Assembly: GCA_037447655.1 (NCBI GenBank)
Contig: JBBHKE010000838.1
Span: forward strand, 1-64,000
Reading direction: 5' to 3'
Source: Zygnema cylindricum
Lineage: Eukaryota; Streptophyta; Zygnematophyceae; Zygnematales; Zygnemataceae
Length of the DNA stretch: 64,000 nucleotides
In this document: positions 23,151 to 34,900 of the stretch, in pieces
Layout of the letters: each line of letters opens with the position of its first letter
Position numbering within the stretch: the first letter of the stretch is position 1
Program-made: the position numbers and the translations under genes
Notes under the pieces: generated by a model
Databases searched by the model: none
What the model saw: only the letters and a program-made list of their open reading frames with translations
Told to the model about the DNA's origin: nothing

Positions 23151-24035
23151 TAGTGTTGTGTATCGGTAAAAAACTTATCGCGATAACACCGATACCGATA
23201 GATATCGGTTATCGAACGGTCAGCGGTCCCGATATATTTGTACTTTCTGTACTTTCTGTCCGGAGTGCTTTCTGTCCGGTAAACTGAACGGAAAATTTAC
23301 TAGAAATGTAAAGTTTTTTACGGGAAATGTACACAATTTGACGAAATAATACGTTGCACTTTGTAGTACTTTTTGGGCGGTTAACTGAACATAAATTTTA
23401 CGGGAACGTACGGAATTGTACGAATAAACTGATTATCATGGAACGGTAAAAAGACGGCGGACACAAAGTACAACGGATGCAAAATAACATTATGCTCGCC
23501 GCCGGAATCGAACGGACGACATTCAATGAGAAAATACGAGCGGACGGTCAGCGTGAGCGCCGACATCTCGGAATGGCTTTTTGGCGGCTTTTGCCAAAAA
23601 AGCCGACGGATTGACACGTGGCAGGTTTCCAGTGGATCCCAAAAAATAAAGGGACAAAGCCACGGCGTCGGATGTGAAAGGTACATCGTTTTAAGTGGAG
23701 CCGTACTAAAGACGTACACATCTTATGCCGGCTACTGTACTTTCGGCTTGTACAAATGATCTGATTGGTAGGTACCTCAGGGGTTGTGAGTAGGGCGCGT
23801 CGGGGGAATAAGACGTACAGTTGAGTGTACATGCCGTACATTTATCTGTACGGCTCGTACAGTTATCGCCGATAGTTATCGTTATCGGCATTATCGCCGA
23901 TAAGTAGCCGATATTATTGGCTACTTATCGGCGATAAGACCGATAGCGATATATCGTACCAATATATCGATTATCGGGTCCCCAAAAAAAGGCCCATATC
24001 GGTTATCGGCAAATCCTTACCGATACACAACACTA
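23151..24035. mobile_element. hAT-type MITE, TAGTGTTG family, copy C
   Basis: It has the same 19-bp terminal repeats as copies A and B and a perfect 8-bp target duplication, ATAAATAT (23143-23150 and 24036-24043). It is 885 bp. The interior (about 23370-23830) is closely related to copy A at 2800-3180, including GCCGGAATCGAACGGAC and GACACGTGGCAGG. It is non-coding. Confidence 0.85.
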
Positions 24036-24043
24036 ATAAATAT

Positions 24044-25940
24044 GAAAGTGTGTTTTGGGTTCTTTTTTAGGGCTGGTGACATTGAAAAAGATATGCCCAA
24101 AGAAAGTAGATGAGCACTGGCTAGTGGACATACTGGTTTTCTCCCCGCTTATAATTTTTGGTAAGGTAGTCACCGACATAATAGAGCTTCCCCAGGTCCC
24201 TCTAATTCTTTGCATGCCTGTTTTTTCGTCTACGGGGCCTTGGCTTTGGAGCTTGGCTATTGGTTACACCTATATTTTCCACTCTACATATCACACTTAC
24301 TCAATTCACCGCCGCCCCCAGGTTCAGGATTGACCGCCCTTAACAACCTTCACTCAGCTCTCTCGTTGTCTCGTGCAACCATGTCCTGGAGCCCAAAGGT
24401 ATCCATATTGCTCCCATGGGGAAATGTGGTTCAGGCAGACAAAACTATCCGGGACACTATTGCAATTATTGCTTCGAAGGGGGGGGGGTTCAGTTCATCA
24501 GGTGGTTTCACATAACTCCTTTGCGGTGGATTGATATGTTTTGCTCAATGCTACCCGTTAACTTTTCATGACATTGTTTTTGCGAACTATGCCTTAGTTA
24601 CAGTCAAAACAGGCTCGACATGCTGGGGTGACCGCTTGTGACGCTGTCGAGAAGAATGTGATCATGCACCCACCACCATTATGCTATTGATGACTTTTTT
24701 CTTTTGGCGGTGGAGATGCTTGGTTGTTTGGGAGTTCCTTTGGATATTTTTCTCTGCTCTTGTGGTTGGCGTTGTTTCAAAAGGAGGGAGCCCCCTCCCT
24801 TCGAACCTTTTTTTGTCAATTGTTTAACTGTGGCTGCACAACAACTGCAAGCTTTTGTCCTTCTCCAATCTTCTATTGCTTTCATCGATGCACAACGTGT
24901 TTTAGATCCCCCTTACCGTGCTTCGCCAACCCGTTTAGTTTGGTTAAGCAGTTTTGTTTTGGGTACACTATTTCATTGTTACTTGTTTTTTGTTCCTTTC
25001 AACGCCTTTTGTTGACTTCCCCTTGTTTGTGTGTTAAATTCTCTTTTGCACTGCTTCCCCTTTAGTTTGCTCCCACATTCCGTTTTTCAGTTTCGTCCTT
25101 TTGCCTTTCATTTTTGTTCAATGTCCTAGATGGTTTACCATCGTGCTTTCTTTAAAAAGTCTTATACTTGATAAAAGCAGACAGAAACAAAAGATGTTTT
25201 TTTTCTTCAATATTAGCCAGAAGACATAAAAAAATTAGAAAAATTAGATTTCTTCTTCATGGATGATTGAATACAAAAATAAATTGTTTTTTCCTAAGTC
25301 TGTCCTCATGATACCAGCTAAACAATAAACCTCCGACCAAAAGCGTCGCGACGTTGTACACACAATATCTGCTGCTATTCAGCACATAGCAACATCTATC
25401 GCATCTACTTAAAAAACTTAATTTTTGGGCTGAAAAATACCCCAGTTGCTCTAGAAAATGCAACTTTTTAGATTGCTAAGATAACAATCTTGGTTCCTCA
25501 GAAAAATAACAAATTTAAATAAGAAACAACAGAAACAACTTTAGCCAAACAGAGTACACCTGCGAGTAAAGATTTGAGTTTATCCCAACAGCAACGGTAA
25601 ACTTTTTATGATGGTAAATAAGCTTTTTTACATGCTTTTCTGTTGAACGAGCAACCGCCTCATGTGAACTCTCCCGGCAAACTCTGGTTTTTTGGCATCC
25701 TGGGCAAGAAAAAAAGAAAAAGTAAACATACAAAACGTAAAGTGTTTTTCGCCAAAATTTCTCTTAGCATGAGTGAATTAGTATTGGTGAGAACTCCTAC
25801 GATCCTAACATTATTTAAAAATTTAAGAATTATTTGTGTAAATGCGAAATTAGAATGTATGACACTAAATTATTTTAGAAGAGGTGGCAGATTTTTGTGC
25901 ACTCCATAGTTCTTTTAACACTGATTTATAACTTAAAACT
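24044..25940. other. Intergenic, no supported gene
   Basis: Short open frames on both strands lack domains and splice support. A stretch at about 24225-24300 (GGAGCTTGGCTATTGGTTACACC) resembles 62335-62400, suggesting a dispersed repeat fragment. The 3' UTR of the large minus-strand gene should lie at the right edge. Confidence 0.4.
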
Positions 25941-28900
25941 CTAATAGTGATGGGCAATGTACCACGAACTCAGGTTGTTAAAACTCACATTATATCGGTT
26001 GAATCTACAGTCAAAAGCAGTGATGTTTGTGCTTCGATAATCTTCCTCTTTTCCTTCCATAAGTTTGGAGGCTTTCCCGTCAGCTTCCTTTATGCGTTCG
26101 AAAACTTCCTTTGTCTGACTATAAGTTTGCCCAAGGACTCCATGGACTCGTGGCGAGACAGCGAGGGAATGGATATGGATATTCAACTGCAGAAAAGTTT
26201 AAAACAAGATAAAAAGTTATTTCAGTAATTTCTGTGATCAATTGACAGCTCAATGCAAACTCTAGCAATTTTTGGAAACTTTCATATGGATTTTCGCCTT
26301 GTCATAATGTTATTATATTCCTCTCCGATAACATTTCCCGGATCATGAGATTACAATCTGTGAGAATGTAATAAATAAGATTTTAAATCATGGGAATGTA
26401 TGAATGTATACTTCCCCGGCAAATCCAGCCTGTAAGAGTATGTAGTTCGGACTGTGTTTCAGTGAAAAGGTTTTTTTAATCCCGTATTGCTCATTAAGGT
26501 TAAAATGTGAACTTACATGGTTTTTCCCAGGCCCATTCGGCCCCCAAAAGGCGGATCGAGTGATATCAATGGATATGTTCATTATGTTGGGTACAACCAC
26601 CCAGAGTTCACGCTCAGTACGTTGGATAGTGAGGGAGTGGAGGGACATACTCATGGCTGCCTCAGGGAGTCTAAGACCATTTATTATAAGTTCCCCTTGA
26701 ATAAATTCAGACAAAGAGTCTTTTCTCGTATCAGCTGACAAAGCTATGCTATCTTGGCCAAACAGAATACCGATTTGGTCCATATACTGCAACATAGTGA
26801 CAAAAATCAAATGTAAGACAATTTTCAGGATGATTTATGGGTCACAGGAGAGTAGGAAAGCGTAATGCTTGAAAAAACATTAGAAATGTATGTCAAGAAC
26901 CTATAATGTAAAAAGCGGTTGACAACACATTCCATCACGGCCTACCCCGTACCATAATGTGCTCTTTTCAAATCGGCTCACAAATCACTATTTTGTGGAA
27001 AAAGTAAACTATTACAATATCATCTTCGTCTCTGGCTCATAGATCATTGTTTTGTGGTAAAACACTTACAGTGGTATTCTCGTCTCCTTCAACTGAAAAT
27101 GTTTGCATGTTGATATGGATGTTGGTGTCGGTTATGAGACAGTAAGAGCCTCCAGAAACTCCCTTGAAATCAAACGGCTCACCATGAGCTCCTCGTAGGT
27201 GAGGGTCGCCAATAATTTCAGACGATTTACTGAAATGAAGGAAAAAGTAGATCAGAAACTCAATAACTTTTTGTATCCTTCTTTATGCCAGGTGGCGTAT
27301 GCACGTCATGAGAAAAATCTGTTTCCAACGGTTTTAGAAAGTAGAGACACGAGGAAACCCTTTTTAGATTCCCCTGGTGTACTTTAAGTTGTAGCAAAAG
27401 TGGCCAGGTAAGTTTTAAACCTATTTCATGGGTGTAGGTCCACTTAGAACTTGTGTTACAATAAAAAACCAAATCTAGGAAAAAGACCGACGGATAAAGA
27501 AATAGCAATAAAAAGCAAATCTAGGAAAAGGGCCGAAGGGATAAAGAAATTGCAAATGCAAGAGAGAAGTCAGATGGAAATACCTAAGTACTGATCGATG
27601 GTGCCCTTCCGGAGGACCCACACATGGGCAGGAACATGTGGGAGGAGGAGTGGGAGGAGAAAGTAGTGGTGGGGGTATAGGAATAAAAGGAGGGGGGGGA
27701 GGGGGAGGCGGAGGGGGGGGGGGGGGTGGTGATATTTTCAACGGAGGAGGTGATGGAAGAGAGAGAGGTGAGTGTGGTGGCGGGGAAGACGGTGACATGG
27801 TCGGATAACGAGGTGGCCGGTGAGAGGGAGGAGGATGGTGATGGGGACTGCGGGGTGGTTTACGGGGACGGGAAGGTCGTGGTGGTGGTCGTGGTTTTCT
27901 AGGTGGTCGTGGTTTTCTAGGTGGTCGTGGTTTAGGTGATGGTGGGGATAATCGAACTAGTGGAACGGGAGAGGGTGGACGTGGAGGGGAAGGTGGAGGT
28001 GGTGACAATTCAGACGGAGGAGGTGGTGGAGATAACGGAACAGAAGGAGGAGGGGAAGGTGGAGATTTTACGGGAGGAGAAGGTGGTGGTGGTGATATAC
28101 TAGCCGGAGGATACGGAGGTGGATTTGTTGAAGTGGGGGGCGGTGGTATTATCGACGGAGGTGGTAGAGGTGGTGGAAGTGGTGGAGTTGAAGGAGAAGG
28201 GTTTGGTGGTGTTGGGATAGATAACGGTGGTACAGATGGAGGTGAGGTGGGAGGCGGGGATGTTGGAGAAGGAGGGGGAGGGGGAGGGGGGTGTTTGCGT
28301 TTTTTTGGTAATGGTGGTGGAGATAACGGAACAGGAGGAGAAGATGGGGGTGGAGGGGAAGATGGAGATGTTACGGGAGGAGAAGGTGATGAAGGTGGAG
28401 GTGAAGGGGAAGGTGGAGATGTTACGAGAGGAGGTGGTGAAGGTGGAGATGGAGGGGAAGGTGATGATGTTACGGGAGGAGAAGGTGGTGAAGGTGGAGA
28501 TGGAGGGAAAGGTGCAGATGTTACGAAAGGAGAAGGTGGCGATATTCCTGGAGGAGAAGGTGGTGGTGGTGACATAGTAACCGGAGGAGACGGGGGTGGA
28601 TTTGTTGAAGTGGGGGGCGGTGATATTAATGACGGAGGTGGTAGAGGTGGTGGAGTTGAAGGAGAAGAGTTTGGTGGTGTTGGGACAGATGGCGGTGGTA
28701 CAGATGGAGGTAAGGTAGGAGGCGGGGATGCTGGTGATGGAGGCGGAGGGGGAGGGGAGTTTTTGGATTTTTTGGGTGGTGGTGGTGGAGATAACGGAAC
28801 AGGAGGAGGAGGAGAAGATTTTGGTGGAGAGGAAGGTGGAGATGTTACGGGAGGAGAAGGTGGAGAAGGTGGAGATGGAGGGGAAGGTGTAGATGTTACG

Positions 28901-31900
28901 GGAGGAGAAGGTGGTGAAGGTGGAGATGGAGGGGAAGGTGGAGAAGTTACGGGAGGAGAAGGTGGAGATGGAGGGGAAGGTGGAGGTGTTACAGGAGGAG
29001 AAGGTGGTGAAGGTGGAGATGGAGGGGAAGGTGGAGATGTTACGGGGAGAGAAGGTGGTGAAAGTGAAGGGGAAGGTGGAGATGTTACGGGAGGAGAAGG
29101 TGGTGAATGTGGAGATGGAAGGGAAGGTGGAGAAGTTACAGGAAAAGGTGGTGAAGGTGGAGATGGAGGGAAAGGTAGAGATGTTACGGGAGGAGAAGGT
29201 GGTGGTGGTGATAAAGTAACCGGAGACGGGGGTGGATTTGTTGAAGTGGGGGGCGGTGATATTATTGACGGAGGTGGTAGTGGTAGTGGAGTTGAAGGAG
29301 ACGAGTTTGGTGGTGTTATGATAGATGGCGGTGGTACAGATGGAGGTAAGGTAGGAGGTGGGGATATTGGAGATGAAGGGGAAAGGGGAGGGGGGTGTTT
29401 GTATTTTTTGGGTGGTGGTGGTGGAGATAACGGAACAGGAGGAGGAGGAGAAGGTTGAGGTGGAGGGGAAGGTGGAGATGTTGCGGGAGGAGAAGGTGGA
29501 GAAGGTGGAGGTGGAGGGGGAGGTGGAGATGTTGCGGGAGGAGAAGGTGGTGAAGGTGGAGGTGGAGGGGAAGGTGGAGATGTTACGGGAGGAGAAGGTG
29601 GAGAAGGTGGAGATGGAGGGGAAGGTGGAGATGTTACGGGAGGAGAAGGTGGTGAAAGTGAAGGGGAAGGTGGAGATGTTACGGGAGGAGAAGGTGGTGA
29701 AGGTGGAGGTGGAGGGGAAGGTGGAGATGTTACGGGAGGAGAAGGTGGTGAAAGTGAAGGGGAAGGTGGAGATATTACGGGAGGAGAAGGTGGTGAAAGT
29801 GGAGATGGAGGGGAAGGTGGAGATGTTACAGGAGGAGAAGGTGGAGAAGGTGGAGATGGAGGGGAAGGTGGAGGTGTTACAGGAGGAGAAGGTGGTGAAG
29901 GTGGAGATGGAGGGGAAGGTGGAGATGTTACGGGGAGAGAAGGTGGTGAAAGTGAAGGGGAAGGTGGAGATGTTACGGGAGGAGAAGGTGGTGAAAGTGA
30001 AGGGGAAGGTGGAGATATTACGGGAGGAGAAGGTGGTGAAGGTGGAGGGGAAGGTGGAAATGTTGCGGGAGGAGAAGGTGGTGAAGGTGGAGATGGAGGG
30101 GAAGGTGGAGATGTTGCGGGAGGAGAAGGTGGTGAAGGTGGAGGTGGAGGGGAAGGTGGAAATGTTGCGGGAGGAGAAGGTGGTGAAGGTGGAGATGGAG
30201 GGGAAGGTGGAGATGTTACGGGAGGAGAAGGTGGTGAAGGTGAAGATGGAGGGGAAGGTGGAGATGTTACGGGAGGAGAAGTTGGTGAAAGTGAAGGGGA
30301 AGGTGGAGATGTTACGGGAGGAGAGGGTGGTGAAAGTTGAGGTGGGGGAGAAGGTGGACATGTTACGGGAAGAGAAGGTGGAGAAGGTGGAGATGGAGGG
30401 GAAGGTGGAGATGTTACGGGAGGAGAAGGTGGTGAAGATGGAGATGGAGGGAAAGGTGGAGATGTTACGGGAGGAGAAGGTGGTAAAGATGAAGGGGAAG
30501 GTGGAGATGTTACGGGAGGAGAAAGTGGTAAAGATGGAGATGGAGGGGAAGGTGGAGATGTTCCTGGTGGAGAAGGCTGTGGTGGTGATATAGTAACTGG
30601 AGTCGACGGGGGTGGATTTGTTGAAGTGGGGGGCGGTGATATTATTGACGGAGGTGGTAGAGGTGGTGGAGTTGAAGGAGAAGTGTTTGGTGGTGTTGGG
30701 ACAGATGGCAGTGGTACAGATGGAGGTAAAGTAGGAGGCGGGGATGCTGGTGATGGAGGCGGAGGGGGAGGGGGGTTTTTGGAATTTTTGGGTGGTGGTG
30801 GTGGAGATAACAGAACAGGAGGAGGAGGAGAAGATTGAGGTGGAGGGGAAGTTGGAGATGTTGCGGGAGGAGGTGGTGAAGGTGGAGGTGGAGGGGAAGG
30901 TGGAGAAGTTACGGGAGGAGAAGGTGGTGAAGGTGAAGATGGAGGGAAAGGTGGAGATGTTACGGGAGGAGAAGGTGGTGAAGGTGGAGGTGGAGGGGAA
31001 GGTTGAGATGTTACGGGAGGAGAAGGTGGTGAAAGTGGAGATGGAGGGGAAGGTGGAGATGTTACGGGAGGAGAAGGTGGAGAAGGTGGAGGTGGAGGGG
31101 AAGGTGGAGAAGTTACGGGAGGAGAAGGTGGTGAAGGTGAAGATGGAGGGAAAGGTGGAGATGTTACGGGAGGAGAAGGTGGTGAAGGTAGAGGTGGAGG
31201 GGAAGGTTGAGATGTTACGGGAGGAGATGGTGGTGAAAGTGGAGATGGAGGGGAAGTTGGAGATGTTACGGGAGGAGAAGGTGGAGAAGGTGGAGATGGA
31301 GGGGAAGGTGGAGAAGTTACGGGAGGATAAGGTGGTGAAGGTGAAGATGGAGGGAAAGGTGGCGATGTTGCGGGAGGAGAAGGTGGTGAAGGTGGAGGTG
31401 GAGGGGAAGGTTGAGATGTTACGGGAGGAGAAGGTGGTGAAAGTGGAGATGGAGGGGAAGGTGGAGATGTTACGGGAGGAGAAGGTGGAGAAGGTGGTGA
31501 ACGTGGAGATGGAGGGGAAGGTGGAGAAGTTACGGGAGGAGAAGGTGGTGAAGGTGGAGATGGAGGGAAAGGTGGAGATGTTAAGGGAGGAGAAGGTGGT
31601 AAAGATGGAGATGGAGGGGAAGGTTGAGATATTACGGGAGGAGAAGGTGGTGAAAGTGGAGGTGGAGGGGAAGGTGGAGATGTTACGTGAGGAGAAGGTG
31701 GTGAAGGTGGAGATTGAGGGAAAGGTGGAGAAGTTAATGGAGGAGAAGTTGGTAAAGATGAAGGGGAAGGTGGATATGTTACGGGAGGAGAAGGTGGTGA
31801 AGGTGGAGATGGGGGGGAAGGTGGAGATGTTACGGGAGGAGAAGGTGGTAAAGATGGAGATGGAGGGGAAGGTTGAGATATTACGGGAGGAGAAGGTGGT

Positions 31901-34900
31901 GAAAGTGGAGGTGGAGGGGAAGGTGGAGATGTTACGTGAGGAGAAGGTGGTAAAGGTGGAGATTGAGGAAGGTGGAGGTGAAGTGGAAGGTGGAGATGTT
32001 ACAAGAGGAGAAGGTGGTGAAGGTGGAGGCGAAGGGGAAGGTGGAGATGTTACGGGAGGAGAAGGTGGTGAAGGTGGAGATGGGGGGGAAGGTGGAGATG
32101 TTACGGGAGGAGAAGGTGGTAAAGGTGGAGATGGAGGGAAAGGTGGAGCTGTTACGGAAGGAGAAAGTGGAGATGTTCCTGGAGGAGAAGGTGGTGGTGG
32201 TGACATAGTAACCGGAGGAGACGGGGGTGGATTTGTTGAAGTGGGGGGCGGTGATATTATTGACGGAGGTGGTAGAGGTGGTGGAGTTGAAGGAGACGAG
32301 TTTGGTGGTGTTGGGACAGATGGCGGTGGTACAGATGGAGGTAAGGTAGGAGGCGGGGATGTTGGAGATGGAGGGGGAGGGGGAGGGGGATGTTTGCGTT
32401 TTTTGGGTGGTGGTGGTGCAGATAACGGAACAGGAGGAGGAGGAGAAGATTGAGGTGGAGGGGAAGTTGGAGATGTTACGGGAGGAGAAGGTGGTGGAGA
32501 TGGTGGTGGAGGGGAAGGTGGAGACGTTACGGGTGTTGAAGGTGGTGGTGGTGATATACTAATCGTAGGAGGGCTGGTTGGATCTGTTGGATTAGGGGGC
32601 GGTGATATTATCGACAGAGGCGATGGAGCTGGTGGAGGTGAAGGTGACGAGTCTGGTGACGGTAAAGTAAATGGTGGGAATTGAGCGGGAGGGGGATGTT
32701 TACATTTTTTGGTTGGTGGTGGTGGTGGTGGTGGTGGTGGTGGTGGTGGTAAATTAGTCGGAGTGGTGGGGAAGGGATACGATGGAGGTGAAGGTGGAGG
32801 TGGTGACTTTTCGGACGAAGGTGGTGGTGGTGATGGTGGAGATACCGTAACAGGAGGAGGAGAAGATTGAGGTGGAGATAACGTAACAGGAGGAGGAGGA
32901 GAAGATTGAGGTGGAGATAACGTAACAGGAGGAGGAGAAGATTGAGGTGGAGATACCGTAACAGGAGGAGGAGGAGAAGATTGAGGTGGAGATAACGTTA
33001 CAGGAGGAGGAGGAGAAGATTGAGGTGGAGATAACGTAACAGGAGGAGGAGGAGAAGATTGAGGTGGAGGGGGAGAAGATGGTGGTGGTGGTGATACATC
33101 AATTGGAGGCGGAGGGAGGGGAGTTGTTGGAGTGGGGGGTGGTGATATTGTCGACGGAGGTGGTGGAGGTGGAGGTGGAGGAGAAGTGTCTGATGGCGGT
33201 TGTACGGATGGAGGTGTTGATGGAGGTAAGGTAAATGGTGCGGGTTGAGGGGGAGGGGGGTGTTTACAATTTTTAGAGTGCGGTGGTGATGATAAACTCG
33301 CAGGAGAAGGCGGAGAATTTGTTGAAGTGGGGGGAGATGGCATTCCCGATGGAGAAGGTTGTCGAGAGTCAGGTGGAGGGTGTGGTGGAAGGAAAACAGG
33401 TGGAGGGCTTGGGAATCCAGTCGAAGGTGGTTGGAAGGATGAAGGACCCGGAGCAGGTTTAGGCAAACTAAATTCAGGTGCAGGGGTAGGAGGGGAAAGG
33501 CCTGGTGTTTTAGGCGGGGGAGAAGATGAAGGTGGAGAAAGAGGAGAGGGACTAGGTGTGGTGCTTGGGATCCCAGGAGGAGGTGGTGGGAAATCTTGAG
33601 GAGGAATTAAAAGAGTGGGGGAGGGCGCTGGAGTGGGGGAGGGCACAGGAGTGGGAGAGGGCGCAGGAGTGGGGGAGAAAGGACCGAGGGAGGGAGCAGG
33701 ACCGGGAGATGGAGCAGGACCGGGGGAGGGAGCGGGATTGGTGTAGGGAGGAGTAGGAGGGTACATAGAAGGGATTGGAGTTGGAGTAGGGGGAGAAAAG
33801 GAAGGAGAAGGTGGATAAAAGGGAGAGGGACCAGGTGGAGTGTTTGGGAAATCAGTAGGTGGTGGGAAAAATGGAGAAGAAACGGGAGTGGTAGGGATAG
33901 GAGTGGGAGATTGGGGGGAAGGAGTGGGAAAGGGAGCAGGAGTAGGAGATTGGGGGGAAGGAGTGGGAAAGGGAGCAGGAGTAGGAGGGGATGTTCCTGG
34001 TGTTGAAGGCGGGGGAGAAGAAGGAGATGGTGGAGATAAAGGTGAGGGACCAGGTGGATTGCTTGGGGATCCAGTAGGAGGTGGTAAGAAAGGTGGTAAA
34101 GGAACGGGAGTAGGATTGGTAGGAGTGGGAGGAGGATCAAAAGTAGTTGGAAAGGGAGAAGGAGGGGGGAATATGAGAGGGCCTGGTGCTGGAGGCGGCG
34201 AAGAAATTGAAAGAGGAGGCGGATTAATAGGAGGGAGATCAGGGATCCCAGTAGTTGTGCAGTTTGTAGAGTCGCCGTGGTTGTGACAAGGAGGGTGTGG
34301 ACCTTCAGGTTTTGGAGGCCCTGGATGATCTGGACTTTTCGGACGTCCTGGGCGGTCTGGCCTATCAGGTCTTGGAGGCCTTGGGTTATCTGGCCTTGGA
34401 GGCATTAAACTAGGAGGTGAGAGAGGTGGGAAATCAGGAAGGGGGGGGGGCAGAAGAGGCGAGTCGGTAGGTGGCGTTGAAGGTGATGAAGGAGAAGATA
34501 GAGGTGGCGAAGGAGGAAGAAATGAGGGAGGTGATGGAGGAGGAGATGGAGGTGGTAATGTGGGAGGTGATAGCGGAGGAGACAGAAGTGGAGATGGAGG
34601 AGGTGATGGCGGAGGTGGAGGTGGAGACTTTCGTTTTCGCGGTGGAGGAGCTGAGCATGCACTAGGTATGAATTTACATTTATTTTGAGGGGCAGATGGA
34701 CAAGAGGCTGCACATGCCAGGCATGAAAATTCTTTGTCAGGAAGCTTTGCATTACGAGATTTTGGTTCTACTCTGTATAGCTTTCACCTAGTCTTGTTGT
34801 TAGGGACAGCTTTCTCAGCGTTGAGGTAAGCATCGACGCCATAAATTTTCAGAATTTTTAATTACGTTATCTATAGAGTCTATTCTCTATAATTTTTCGT

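Noticed and set aside
24210-25065. Several + strand open frames of about 100 codons
   Set aside because: Low-complexity hydrophobic translations without splice or domain support.
28100-31965. Minus-strand frame repeating [15 protein letters not shown] for about 1,250 codons
   Set aside because: It is the frame entered after the two-base deletion. The neighbouring frame encodes the proline-rich protein and connects to the Cys-rich and Root_cap exons.
28133-32453. Long + strand open frames (Gly/Glu-rich and a repeating [11 protein letters not shown] type) of 400-570 codons
   Set aside because: They are antisense to the proline-rich exon. The repeat unit is a multiple of three and lacks stops in several frames, so these frames are by-products.
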